From: Tyto alba
Taxonomy: Eukaryota > Chordata > Aves > Strigiformes > Tytonidae
Length of the DNA stretch: 64,000 nt
NCBI RefSeq assembly: GCF_018691265.1
Contig: NW_024881283.1
Location: 9,791,731-9,855,730 of the forward strand
Direction of reading: 5' to 3'
Shown here: positions 1 through 22,290 of the stretch, piece after piece
How the letters are laid out: each line of letters opens with the position of its first letter
Position numbering within the stretch: the first letter of the stretch is position 1
Notes under the pieces: generated by a model
Told to the model about the DNA's origin: nothing
Seen by the model: the letters and a program-made list of their open reading frames with translations, nothing else
Database searches by the model: none
Program-made: the position numbers and the translations under genes

Positions 1-59
1 TGAATAGAAAAAACCAAAAGTGAACAAAAAAGAAGACTGCTGAAGAAGGATCTCAGGGG

Positions 60-10411
<10,352 letters not shown>

Positions 10412-10720
10412 GGCGGGCCGGGCCGTGACACAGCGAAGCGCCGCCGCCTCCTCCTCCTCCCCCCCCTTTCCCGCCCCCCCTCCCTCCGGCGCCGTCGCGC
10501 GGCGATGACGCCGCCGCTCGCGAGAAGCCGCCCGCGCGGGGGGCGCGGTCACGTGGCGCGGCGGCCTGGGGCCATGGCGGCGGCCGCGGCGCAGCCGCTC
10601 CCCCAACCCCAACCCCGCTTTCTCGCCCTCTTCCCCGCGCACAAGCGCCGGCCCTACCCGAGGTGCAGCTGGAGGGGGCCCGGGGGCGGCGTGAGGCGCC
10701 GGCGGGTCCGTGCACGCCGC
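10412..10720 (-). promoter_or_regulatory. PSMB2: PSMB2 CpG-island promoter and 5' UTR
   Basis: The CpG-dense stretch extends from about 10180 through exon 1 to 10720. Upstream of the ATG are TGACACAGC at 10426-10434 (fits the antioxidant response consensus TGACnnnGC), CTCGCGAGA at 10517-10525 (near the TCTCGCGAGA element common in divergent promoters), and CACGTG at 10550-10555. No TATA box is evident. Proteasome genes are known targets of NFE2L1 through such antioxidant elements; use of this site here is inference. The exact transcription start cannot be placed. Confidence 0.75.
10574..10660 (+). other. Possible first exon divergent from PSMB2 (candidate only)
   Basis: A plus-strand ATG in a strong Kozak context (GCCATGG) sits about 160 bp from the PSMB2 start in the opposite direction. 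It reads [15 protein letters not shown], then a less biased [15 protein letters not shown], and then enters an 18-bp minisatellite with no stop until 11422. Possible splice donors are CCGAG|GTGCAG near 10662 and GGC|GTGAGG near 10690. I do not recognise the protein and could not find a following exon. It may be a non-coding divergent transcript or chance open sequence in a CpG island. Confidence 0.2.
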
Positions 10721-11152
10721 GGGCCGGAGCTCCCTCCAGGGCCGCAGCTCCCCCCAGGGCCGGAGCTCCCCCCAGGGCCGGAGCTCCCCCCAGGGCCGGA
10801 GCTCCCCCCAGGGCCGCAGCTCCCCCCAGGGCCCCAGCTCCCCCCAGGGCCCCAGCTCCCCCCAGGGCCCCAGCTCCCCCCAGGGCCCCAGCTCCCCCCA
10901 GGGCCGCAGCTCCCCCCAGGGCCCCAGCTCCCCCCAGGGCCCCAGCTCCCCCCAGGGCCGCAGCTCCCCCCAGGGCCCCAGCTCCCCCCAGGGCCCCAGC
11001 TCCCCTCAGGGCCCCAGCTCCCCCCAGGGCCCCAGCTCCCCCCAGGGCCCCAGCTCCCCCCAGGGCCCCAGCTCCCCTCAGGGCCCCAGCTCCCCTCAGG
11101 GCCCCAGCTCCCCTCAGGGCCCCAGCTCCCCTCAGGGCCCCAGCTCCCCTCA
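10721..11152. repeat. 18-bp GC-rich minisatellite, 24 units
   Basis: Exactly 24 tandem 18-bp units of the type GGGCCSCAGCTCCCCYCA fill this interval. Units near the promoter carry GGGCCG, middle units mostly GGGCCC, and the distal units have CCCCTCA in place of CCCCCCA. Because 18 is a multiple of three, several frames on both strands stay open and give spurious six-residue repeat proteins such as PPGPQL. The minus strand is rich in G runs. Confidence 0.97.
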
Positions 11153-13464
11153 GGGCCGCTCGCACCCTCTGGGGACGTTGTGAGTGTCGGGCGAACTCTC
11201 CTGCCAGGCAGACAGCCTGCGTTCTCGGTACGGGACAAAACCGCTGTGAGTCTGGGCCTTTGGCACCGGGCTCGGGCGGGACACGCCGTGCGTGTGCTGC
11301 TAAAGGGCACGGTTCCAAGGCAGAGCCTCGGTGCTGAAGGTGGGATGGTGATAACCGCACGTCCTGCCCCACAGTGTGGCATAAAACCGAAGGGAGTTGG
11401 CAATTTCGGAGCAAATGGCTGACAGCTCGCTGCCGGCGATCTGTGGAGCTCTAAGAGGGAACAAAAGTACACTTAAACCCTCCTTGTATGGCAGCTGTTC
11501 CTTGGGCACAAGTTCTTTTGGAAATAAACAACTGGCGCTGCTGCAGCCTCTGGTCTGTGTAGGCAAAGGGAACTGAACTGTGAAGAGACTGAAATCCCTC
11601 CAGGAGCGATGGGGTGATTTATTTGCTGCCCGTCTCTGTGTCGGGCATGGCTGGCAGTGGGGGCTGTGTGCGGGGCCAGTCGCCACATGTGCACACTCAT
11701 CCCGTCCAGAGCCCCTCCTGCCACCCCAAACACCACCCCAAGAAGAATCCCTCACAGCCGAAGGGGCAAGCCCTAGCTTGACTCACCTATTGAGCCAATA
11801 AAGGACTTTTTTATCCATGCAAGCCAGCAAGGGAAAACTGAGCTGCAGGTGGGCCTGCGGATTTTCCTATCAGTTGATGGCTTCAGAGCTTGTCCGTGAG
11901 CTCAGGCAGAGAGCTTTCATCACCTGGCTAGACATGGGCTCTCATAGCTGCTGACCAGCAGATGCTGTTCTCTGCTTTTCTCTCAATCTGCTTATATTTC
12001 TCAGGGCAAAAAAAATGTCTTAAGTAGCTTGCATCTTAGAAGCTTCCAGGTGTGGCTGTAATGTAGATAATTAATAACAAGAGGAACAAAACAAATACTC
12101 TAATTGCCTGGACATTGTCTCACTGCAGGCGCCATCCTGACGAGCAGAGTAACTCCAACTGGCACTTGGTTTATTGATTAGACTCTTCCCCTGCCTGAGC
12201 CCCATCTAATATGTTCACTAAGTGCAGCTCCACAAAGACTTAGCCCCACGCTAATGAAAGGGGCCATCGAAGCATTAAACCCCCACGGCAGTTGCCGTAA
12301 AGGAGGCAGCCCCGCAAAATAAAACTCTGGATGCTGCAGCACGTGGCAAGCACCCAACTGCACCTATACCAAGGAAGTCACTATGTAATTATGAGAACTG
12401 GGCATAACCTTTGTGTGGTTTAAAAAAATACTAAACATGCCAAAAAGCAACAGCAAACTGTCTTCCGGAAACAGTATAAATGAGTGTAAGCAGCAAATTC
12501 ACCATTTTGACTGTTTTCCAATTGCCTGTAGCTACACTTGTTAAATTGAGTGCTGCATGCATAAATCAAAACAGGATGTTTTCTTTTACCTAACAATGGC
12601 CAAGCTCTGTGCCAGTGCTTCAGTATTTTCTATGTGGATCCGATCTGAAGCTTTAAACACATTTTTCCCTATAGATCTCCGTGTATTGCACATGTACATA
12701 CAGCCAGCCAGTCTAACTTATTTTTTGAGACCTTTTTAAGAGGAGGTTAACGAAAAATCAACAACTACCATCCTTGTTGATTTTTATTGGGCCCTAGGGT
12801 ACAATTAAATGGTAAGGTTGTTATTGAATTTTCTTGACAGATTGAATTTCCCTGTTTAGGAAGCATGCATGCATCCAGTACACACCTACCTCTCTTCCCG
12901 GGGTGAAGGCGTTTCTGACATTATTACATCGGTATAAGAAGGACAGCAGGACATCTCTGCCTAGCAGGAATTGGGGAATGTTTTCCATCATTAAAGAGAA
13001 ATTGTCCAGGCTGCAGTATGTCTTATTTTTGCCTATTTTATTTTCAAGACAGATACTGCAGTTCTCTGTGTTTATACACACGTGTGCTACACAACCTTAG
13101 TGGGAGTTAATCCAGTAAAAAAGCTGCGAATAGCAGAGGGACACTAAACAGTCTACATAAAACTGTCATATGTACTGAGATACCTGGTACACAGTGTACA
13201 GTTTCTGTTGCTGAGATCCGTACCCAGTATACAGAGATATCCAGAAACTCAGTGGTCCTTGGGGTATCTTTTCTCAGTAGGTCCAGGTAAGTTACGGAGC
13301 TGAAGCATCCCAGTACAAAGCAGGAGAGTGAGAGGCTGTGGCAGAGCGTGGAGCTCACCCTCCCGCCCTCCCATCACAGCTTCTAGCGAGTAAAGTATGC
13401 TTTAGCTGGAAATGTGATATCTTCTTAAAAAGGAAGACTGATCCTGTAAGGAACCCTAAATTTG

Positions 13465-13548
13465 AAAAACAAAACAAAACAAAACAAAACCAAAAAACCC
13501 CAAACAAACAAAAAACCCCAAACAAACATCCAAAACAAAACAAAAAAG
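13465..13548. repeat. AAAAC/AAAC-type simple repeat
   Basis: A tract of AAAAC units grading into CAAA and ACCCC-interrupted units. It resembles a degenerate A-rich tail or simple microsatellite. No retroelement body was recognised beside it. Confidence 0.9.
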
Positions 13549-16159
13549 AGATCACCCACAAAGGAGGAAGCAGCTTGAATTTATTATGTAACTTGCTGTA
13601 ACTGCCTGGACTGCTCTACAAATCCATGTAAAGGTACATTGCAAGGAAGGAAACTCAGCAAGGACAGACTGCTTGAGAAAGGGAAAAATGGGAGGGCCGA
13701 GAAGCAGATAGAAAAGCTAAAGGATGAATAGCTGTCATGTTTTCTACACAGAGGCAGACAGGTAGTTAGTCACATGGGAAAACCTGTAAAAAAAGAGTCC
13801 TCAGTGCAGCCCAGAGAGTCAGCTCTGCACTGAATCTAAACCCAGCGAGCCCTGTTACAGCCACTGGAGCTGTTGGGGCTGACATCAGCTGTGGATCAGC
13901 GTGGCCATTACATATTTACGGAGGAAATCATCGCACTCTCTTTACTAGGTGCTGATTGCTCCGGCAGAGAGCCCAGAGCTGAGCAGAAAATGCAGACAAG
14001 TCATTACATCAACAGTTAGAAAGCAAGTGTCCGTGAAGACATAAGCTGGCTTTGCAAACCTTTCAGCATTTCTTTTTCATCCCTGCTGTTTTTTTACCCC
14101 TTCTTCACACATTGTCCATGAGCTATTGCAGTTGTTGCTCTTACCTTCGCACAAGCCGCTCACTTTCACCTGACCAGGCTGCACACTGCTGTGCCAGCCA
14201 GAAGGCAGCTGCCTGGCTACCTGGGCACAATAGCCAAACCTGGGCAGTGCTGGCCCGAAGCATCTGGGCTCAGCTTTCTGCTCTGTCCCCGGCTCACACG
14301 GCAGCCCAGCAGGCGTGGGGCTGTGCTATGATGCACGACTGCGGTTTAAGAGGTATTTTTCATTCTAGGGATTGTTTGACTAGTTTTTGCACTGGCTTTT
14401 GCCCTTTGCTGTCATCTGTCTCAATATGGTAGTAGTAAATATGATGTTACAGTTACTGTAATGCCTAGACAAGGTTTCCTGCTAGGAGCTCACTGCTTTC
14501 CAGAGAAGAAAAGGATCCTCGTGTTCCTCCTGCTGTTTCAGGTGCAGGAAATGAGGGCGCAGAGAGGAGAAGTGATTTAGTGGAGATCACAGGGCAGGTT
14601 AGCAGACTGGACAGGAATAGAAACGTCTTGATTCACTGAGCTCCTCTCTAGCTGCTGAAGCGTGCCGTTTGGATCACACAACCCCGGGATGAACTCTGCA
14701 AGGCTTACATGGGGCTTTGCTCTTAATCTCTCCGTCTGGGCTCCACAGAACTCCTGAAGCTGACTTTCTATGGGCTTAAACATGGTACATTTAAACAGAT
14801 TCTCCTTAAGGATGGGTAGGGACAAACCTGTCATTGTTCCTCCTGTGCCCAGGCTGGTGGGCAGTCCCTGGTGCCAGTCTGTATCTGGCTCCATCCTCCC
14901 CATGAAAATGCCTCTGGGTCAGCGAAGAGCAGCTCTTGCTGAAGTTTCAGCTAGCAAAAGTTGCAGAGTCTTTCTTTCACATGTTTGTTTTGTCAGATGG
15001 GTGGTAAACACCAGCTGGGTGGAGGGGTTTTGTCAGTGGTATTTAGATGATGAGCCTGGCTCTCCTGGCACGCAGAGTGGATTCAGCATCCCCCTGCAGT
15101 GCTCGCTTTCAGGCATACAGCAGTTTTGCAGAGGAATTGCTCTGAACGTGGGGGGCCCCACTCACCTCTCCCACCATTTCCCAAGCCACTGTCAGTGTGG
15201 GGGGAGCATGTCCTCCCCACCCGCCTCCAGCGAAGCTCCTTCCTAAGAGTCGTCATTCTCACCAAACTCGTCAGGAAGTGTCGGTGTCTGGCAGTGTCGA
15301 TGCTGTGGGCCCTGCATCCCACGGCAGCGGGTGAGCAGGCTGCTCTGCTCCCCTGGTCCCAGGGCCATTGCAGAGTGTTTACCCTCCACCTGTGATGGCA
15401 AGAACGGGGCATCCATTGGAGTGTGCAGGTGAAAATGGATTGTAACCTGCCGTCTGCCGTGTCAATAGAGCTGATTAGCGCTTGTATGTGTCTCTGGCAG
15501 GATTGATCTTGCAGGTGAGAACGTTTCAGAGACCAGCTGGGGCCCTGCTCCTCGGTGGGATGCTCCTTCCTGAGCAGTTCTCCAGTGGTCGTCATTGTCT
15601 CCCCGCAGTGGGCAAGAGGATATTCAGCACAAGCAGCTGGGATGGCCAGGGACAGGGAGCGTTATTTCTCAGTTTTGCCATTTCTGGAGCCTTCTCAGCA
15701 GCAAGGAGCATCACAGCTGCTTCCCACTGTGGGAACTTTTGGTCCCCTCTCCCAGTTTGATTTACTGCTCAAACCTTCTCGGTGAGGTGGGGAAGCGACA
15801 GGCACTGCAGGCTAATATTGCAAAAGCTCTGCTATGCAAAACCAGGTTGGTGATCACAATACGATATCCAGCTTTGGGTGGTGTGTGAGCCATAACTACA
15901 GTGGGTCTGACAGGATGATCTATTTCATAACTGTTGCTAATTGTAAAATTAAACTGTAAAAAGAAAAGCTGCTTCAAGTCACTGGATATTTTTTTTTTCC
16001 CCACTGAGGAGGCACAAGTCAAGAAATCAAAGAGTTTAACAAAACAGAGATTTCTGCAGTGTTGTGGGAGATTTATAGACAGCCACATCTAGTCAAAGCT
16101 CCCCCCCAGTTCCTCTAGCTGTGTGCTTCTGTTTGAACTCCTGCTGGTCACTGAATTAT

Positions 16160-16485
16160 TACTTTTCTTACTATTTCCTGTGCTTTAAAAGTGAGGAAAG
16201 CACAATCAAATTATCGTCATGCTCATTTGGTTAATTACCCATTTAGTTACTTATTCAGTTCATTAAAAAGACGCTGGCCACTGTCAGTTTGGAGGAAATT
16301 CAGAGAGGCAGGCAGTTAGGAGACAGGATATAGAGCGAAATAGGCCATTACTCCAGCCCAGTGAATGGCAATTTATATCCCTTCTTTTTCTGCCACGTCA
16401 CTTCTGTGCACAGTTTGTTAGGGATTTTAAAAAAAAAAACAAACAAAAACTCAACAACAACAAAAAAACCAAAGCAAACAAATGT
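16160..16485. other. AT-rich island with A-rich simple repeat
   Basis: The segment 16160-16280 contains several TTAATTA/ATTA cores in otherwise mixed sequence and resembles conserved non-coding DNA. Bases 16430-16485 form an A-rich tract with interspersed C (AACAAACAAAAA type). No gene was seen. Function is inferred from composition only. Confidence 0.35.
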
Positions 16486-18699
16486 AGAAAACATTCTGCT
16501 GGAGATCACCACTGCTTGTTAGAATCCATTTAGGTTTAATCCAAAACTCTGCAGAAGAACAAGCCACCTATTTTAAGACTCCTTTTTTCAGTTGAGAAAA
16601 ATGTGCTGCTCCACAGGTCATAAGATGCCTGTAATTATGACCCTGAATAGATAGAAATGTTGCTTCTTGAGACAAATTCTATCTGACAGTTTTTACAGTA
16701 CGTTCGTTCAGAGCAAAATGCCCTGTCCCCTGTCACCCGGATTGAAATTATTAAGAAAGACAGACATTTCACTGACAACTCTAGCCTCAGGGGGGAAAAT
16801 ATTCCTTCTGTTCCCCTCTGAAGGTCAGAGCTCATATAATGCACAACATTTAGAACATGCGCATACACATGCTCACACACATGCGGAATAAAACTTTCTC
16901 TTCAGCAGAGCTCTGGATAGATTTTATGGCAAACAGGAACCTGCTTCGCATGCGTCTCAAAGAATTTTGGCCAAAAAAAGATGAGCCTTACATCTCTTCA
17001 ATTTTGAGTTCTTATTGTCTTGCAAATTATCTCTTTCTCCTCTGCGTGTAAAACTCATCAGTAGATGGTCATGTGTGCTCACATGTCCGTACTTCCACTC
17101 ACATGACACGCACCCAGACATGGCACATCAGTCGCTGGCAATTCCTCTGACAATCTGGAATCTGTGGGAAAGTCACACTTCCCTGGCATCTGTTTAGTCT
17201 TTCAAAATATTTCCTGGCTTCTTTTCCTTACTGATAAAAGCCCATTTGCAACTTGCATGTCCCACTTATCACTTAAACCGCGTTGCCAGCTGTCATTTGG
17301 CCCAGTTTGTCACACAGAAGCGTCCCTGTGCTGGGGATGCGCAGGTCCTCGCCGTAGGAGCACTAACTCCTGTCTGTTCAAGAGCCTTTTTGTGCTGGAG
17401 GAAGGGCAAAACCTGGCCCTTCAGAGCATCTCCAGTCCCAGCTCGACGTGTTAATACAGCGGTACGGTGCCGCATATGAGCTGTCATTCACCACATCTTG
17501 CCTGTGGATCGCGGGGCTCGCTTAATCTCGGGCTGAAAATTGGACTTGAGCCAAGGTGACCGGAGGTGGGAAACCAGACTGCAGCTCATTAACCTCTTCC
17601 CCTCGCACGAGGTAAAGCAGCGGCTCCGTTTTCCCCATCTTTCCAGCACTTTGGCGTGCGCCAGGCTCGCGCCCGGTCCCTGCTGACCGCCTACGTCTCC
17701 CAGCATCATTTGCACCCAGTTTCCCTGGCTGGACCCAGCTCCCACGCACTCACCCTGCTTTTTCAGCCTGTCTTAGAAACACTTTCTAAATCGGGGTGTT
17801 AACAGGCAGTTGGTTTGCAGCTCCCCTCCCAACACCCCAAGACAGAGCCCTTCTGAGATGCTGGTCCATGCCTGTCTTCCAAAAACCACTGGATTAATGT
17901 CGCCGTCTGCCTGGGGACCTGAGGGGACCCCGACTGCACAGGCCAGCTTGTTTCTTTCTGCGACGTGCCTCAAGTCGCACACTGGCATCGGTGGCAGAGC
18001 TGGAAACAGCTCGGCAGCCTTTGTTCCATGTTTACTCACAGTAAGAGTGGAAAACCTGAGTCCTGCTCTGTACAGCCCGCTCTGACCCGCCCTGTCGCAC
18101 TGTGCTCTTGCTGGGTGGGAATGGGACCCAGCCCGGATCTCGTCTCCCCATCCTTGCTCTACCCATCACCCCCAAAAGCCTTGCAGGAGCTCTCCGGGAA
18201 AACCAGTGCCTGCCAGTGCCCTCTCCCAGCACGTGTGCTGGTTTCTGTGCTTGTTTCTTGGCACCACTGTTGTTATCCCCCAAGCAGTGTCGGGGCACAG
18301 GGGCGCGGGGAGGACACAAGCAGCTCCTCCCGGGCTCGGGGTGCCGGTGGCACAGGGAGGCTGAGCGGGGAGATGCTGTGCGGGGGCTGCGGAGGGGATC
18401 GAGGGGTGCTCAAAGGTTTTCCCATGGGAAGCCAGGGCCGAGGGCAGGCTGGCGAGGAGCTGAGCGGGGAGAGAGGAGGGCTGAGCAGGCAGCGCAGCTG
18501 GGAGCACCCCGAGAGCAGAGGGGGGAAGGGGGTGCTCCGGCAGCCGCTCTCCTGCCCCGGCAAACCAGCCCGTCTCCCCGAGTGCTCTTCCCACAGGGAC
18601 ACCAGCTTCTGCACAGCATCTTCCCTCAGATCCGCAAGAATCTTAAAACTTTTCTTTCTTCTTTCTCTCATTCCCTCTTTTTCTAAGTTTAATTCTGAA

Positions 18700-18990
18700 C
18701 AGCCGGCTGCGTTCAGCCTGACTGGTTTGTTATGGCTTATAATTTGTGTTAGGATTAATTAACTAATTACCGACAAATGTCCGTTGGCAAGATTCTGCTT
18801 CTGCTTGTCAACTTGAAGTATTTAATTATTTTAATCATTTACTTTCATCTTCAGAATTTATGCTCTTCCAAGAGCGTTTCTAGGCATCTTTTAATTATTA
18901 TTCTGATTTTTTTTTTTTTCAGAGGGGTAGTGAGCTGGGGGGAGAGAGGTGGGGGATGGTATAATTTCTCATTAACTATTTCAGTGAGGT
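18700..18990. other. AT-rich island, candidate conserved non-coding element
   Basis: An abrupt AT-rich block in GC-rich surroundings, with ATTAATTAACTAATTA near 18755, further TTTAATTATT cores and a T tract at about 18909-18920. Clustered TAATTA cores are typical binding sites of homeodomain factors. Regulatory function is inferred, and no sequence comparison could be made. Confidence 0.4.
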
Positions 18991-20499
18991 AACTTTCTTG
19001 GAAACTCATCCTTGGTTTTCAAACCCAGGTGCAGAGAAGGGGCAGTCTGAAATGAAGGTTGTGTGGGGATGAACAGAGAGGGCTGGGCTGGGCTTTCTCT
19101 TCCCAGCTAGAGTCCTCCCTTTCCCACAAGGATTTCGGGGATCCAGACTGGGTGATGCCACTGTACTTGTTCCTTGGTCTAGGGACTTGCACAGGCGCTG
19201 ATTTACCCAGATGCTTCGCTCACCAGGAATAAGCCCCTGACTCCAGGGGAGCGCTGCGGACACCCCATTAGGCACAGAAGAGTCTCTGCAGGATCAAAGT
19301 CCAGGTGGGCTCTCAGCCTTTGTGCCAACAAGTACATAAACCCGAAGATCATGGGAAAACATCCATTCATACAGATTTTTCATCTCCGAAAGATCACGAA
19401 TTGCTTAAAACCCACAAACCGAATTCTGCTTTGAGCATCCCACAGGTTTGAACAGGGAGGGCAGGAACGCATCAGGACAGATGTGGGCTGTGGGCACGCA
19501 CAGGAATCCCGGCCCCTGGACGTGCTGCCAGGGCGGGAGGGCAGCGGGGACAGTGGAAAATTCAGTCAAAGACACCTTGCTTTTACAGGAAATTCCACAG
19601 GGCTGCCACAGGCAGGAGCGCGCCTGAGAGCACCCTGAATGAAGGGTTGGTTTGCTCAGTAAAACAATGGACCGCCTTAAAATATAAAATAGATAGTGCA
19701 TGCATTCAATGTATGCATTTAATTCCTCCCTCCCAAACACACTGGCCCTGGCTGCTCCTTCCCAATTTTGATCTCAAGGCAGGCCAGCGTGCCACAGTAC
19801 CGTGACGGTAAATGTTTTCAGTTTGCACACTTAGCACCCAGTCTGTCGTCGCACAGGCAAAGTACCCCTCTCCCAACCACAGGGTGTGCCCAGGGGAGCT
19901 TCCCTCGGCAGCCTGCACGCTCGGGGAGCTGCAATTTAATCCCAACAGCGAGAACCCAGCTCTGCCCAGGTCTGCGTGCCGCAGCCCAGAGTCCACCTGC
20001 GGGCATACTGGGCACAGTTCCACCGGGCACCCGGGTCTCCAGCAGACCGAGCTGGTTTGCAGAGCACTGGGAGATGAAGTGGCAGCTGGGCACCTCCCCG
20101 TGCCCAGGCAGATACCGGGAATACAGCCTCACACTCAGAGCTGAGCAGCCAAGGGATCTAATCTCTCTTTTTCTTTCATACATCAGAGCTGCAGCACTTC
20201 TGTGGGTTTAAAACATCAGAAAAGAAAGCGTGATAAACTGATAAAAGACAGTGAAACTCAGAGTCTTTCGCTGATACTTTCCAGCAGACTCCCAGGCTTT
20301 TTCTCTTGCCAAGTGCTTTCTGCTGCCAACAAACCAACCTCTGAGGTGTTTGCAAAAATTTTCCTTGGGTGGCCAGCTGCCCAGTTGGGCATAGCCCCAC
20401 GTCTTCAAGTGGGGCACACGTACCCTACCGACTTCAGGAGAACTCTCTCTAGTAAAGATTAATGAAGGATTCAGCCCCAAGAATATTTCTTTCCTGAAA

Positions 20500-20670
20500 C
20501 AAATGAATCCCTTGGACCAGAGCGCTGATGAGAGTGTGCTATTTAAAAGGTTTCTTGAGGGTACATAATTATATTGAAAATAATTAGGGGCAAGACAGCA
20601 GTATTATTACTACTTATCATATCACTCTAAACTTAATCCAGACTGATCTATGGGGAGGCATTGGGAATGC
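20500..20670. other. AT-rich island, candidate conserved non-coding element
   Basis: About 170 bp of low-GC sequence around ATAATTATATTGAAAATAAT, lying between GC-rich stretches. There is no open frame or splice structure. A further small island with TTAATTAACTGCAG and GTTAATTAG lies at 21058-21125. Confidence 0.35.
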
Positions 20671-21934
20671 AGAAGATGGACCTTTTCAAGCAAGATGAGT
20701 CCATAGCATTGCCAGTTTACTGGGCTGCCAGGGGAGGCAAGAGACCAGTTTCCCTCCAGTTTCAAACCTACTGAAGCCGTTAGGCTTTACAAGAAATGGA
20801 TGGCGGGGACTGGGAGGGCTGAAGCACAGTCCTGGACTCGCTGGAGTCTGAGATTCGGTGCTGATTATTTGGTCCTTTAGACAAACGTGTGTTGCAGGAC
20901 CTGTCAGCCTTTAAGGTGACATCCCAGCCCCTCGCCCTGAGACACGAGAGCCCCCGGGGTGGGAGCTTTGGGGTGAGCGAAGGCTCCGAGGAGCCCAGGG
21001 AAGCAGCATTGCCCTGGTGAGTGCTTGTACAGAGATCTAAATGAGATGAGAAAGATTGTCTTAATTAACTGCAGAATCCTGTTAATTAGAAGCCTCTCTG
21101 CATTAAAAATTGCTCCAGCGACCAGACGAAGTTGCGGCTACCCATGAAGGCAGAGGTACAGGCAGGCCAGGGGTGGCTCACACCCAGGTCTTGTTTGGGG
21201 TGGTGTATCTCCATAAGCACTCGTAGCTCTCTTGTGCGGGACAACAGCAGGTTTGAGAAAGAAGAAGGGGTTATTCTGAATTGCCTAATGTTGCTGAGCA
21301 GAGACGTGGGTTTATGTGACCCCATCTCGTCCACTCCCTGGCACTGCTGAATGTCACGGTGTTAAAAATACAGCTGGACTACCAAGGCTCCTCTGGAAGC
21401 CGGGCTGAGTGCCCCCCAGTGAGGCGTGGCATGGCAGGGCAGGAGGGGAGGACTTTTCGGAGAGGCCAAGAGCTGCTGTGGGACCTCGAGAGAGAGAAGA
21501 TGTGACCAAAGCCCCAGGAGAGCTGGGCTGGAGGGGCCAGGAGAGACTGCAGATAGGGAAACTGAGGCACGAGGGGAGAAGAGGGGACGGAGGAAGGCAC
21601 TGCAGAGCTGTGAGCAGCCTCTGCATCCCCCCGGGTCCTGGGCCATGCGGGAGGTACCCCACCGCCCCGAGATCAGCCCTGCGGGGGGTGGGGGGGCTTG
21701 CAGGGCTCCAGGGGATCCCCCACTCGCTCCCAGCAGAAGGGAAAGAGCTCTGGGGTCACCGGGGTGCAGGAGCCGGGCTGGGTCTAAGGGTCCTTGTGGG
21801 AAGGAGAGCCTCGTCCTATTGAAGGCTGACAGAATGAACTTCAGTTTATGCCCCTGGCAGTTTTTTACAGCTCAGCTATTCCATTTAGGGTTTGGGAGCC
21901 AGTGGAAGGAAGCTCGGATCGCTTCACTGACCAG

Positions 21935-22290
21935 CCATAACATCTAGCCAGTACATTAACTGCCCTGCTGCCCTGATCTGATGTGGTTTTACAGACAATA
22001 GCTACTGGCTATTTAGGCAATGTATAAATTAACATATTCTGCACAAACTAGAAACATATTTAAATTAAAGGAGAGTGCCCTTTATTTGTCAATCATTCAA
22101 CATTCACATTTTTACATTCCTTTAAAAAGACAGTTTCAGCCTTCTTAATCCTACCTCAAACCATGCATCTTCACGAGGGGAAAACGTCGTTTGATTGCTC
22201 AAGTGTTTCTTTGCCCCCCTTCCCCTGCCTCTCTCCTTTAATTAAAACAATCCCAATCTGCTCTCCTGGAATTTCTTTCCCAGTTCTGCT
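21935..22290. other. AT-rich island, candidate conserved non-coding element
   Basis: A block of about 350 bp with AAATTAACATATTC, AATCATTCAACATTC and TTTAATTAAAAC stretches, sharply delimited from GC-rich flanks. This composition is typical of deeply conserved enhancers in avian microchromosomes. That reading is inference and no coding potential was seen. Confidence 0.4.

Noticed and set aside
15900..15960. Possible CR1 retrotransposon tail near GACAGGATGATCTATTTC
   Set aside because: Lacks the diagnostic CR1 3' end (tandem ATTCTATG-type octamers) and any reverse-transcriptase similarity nearby.
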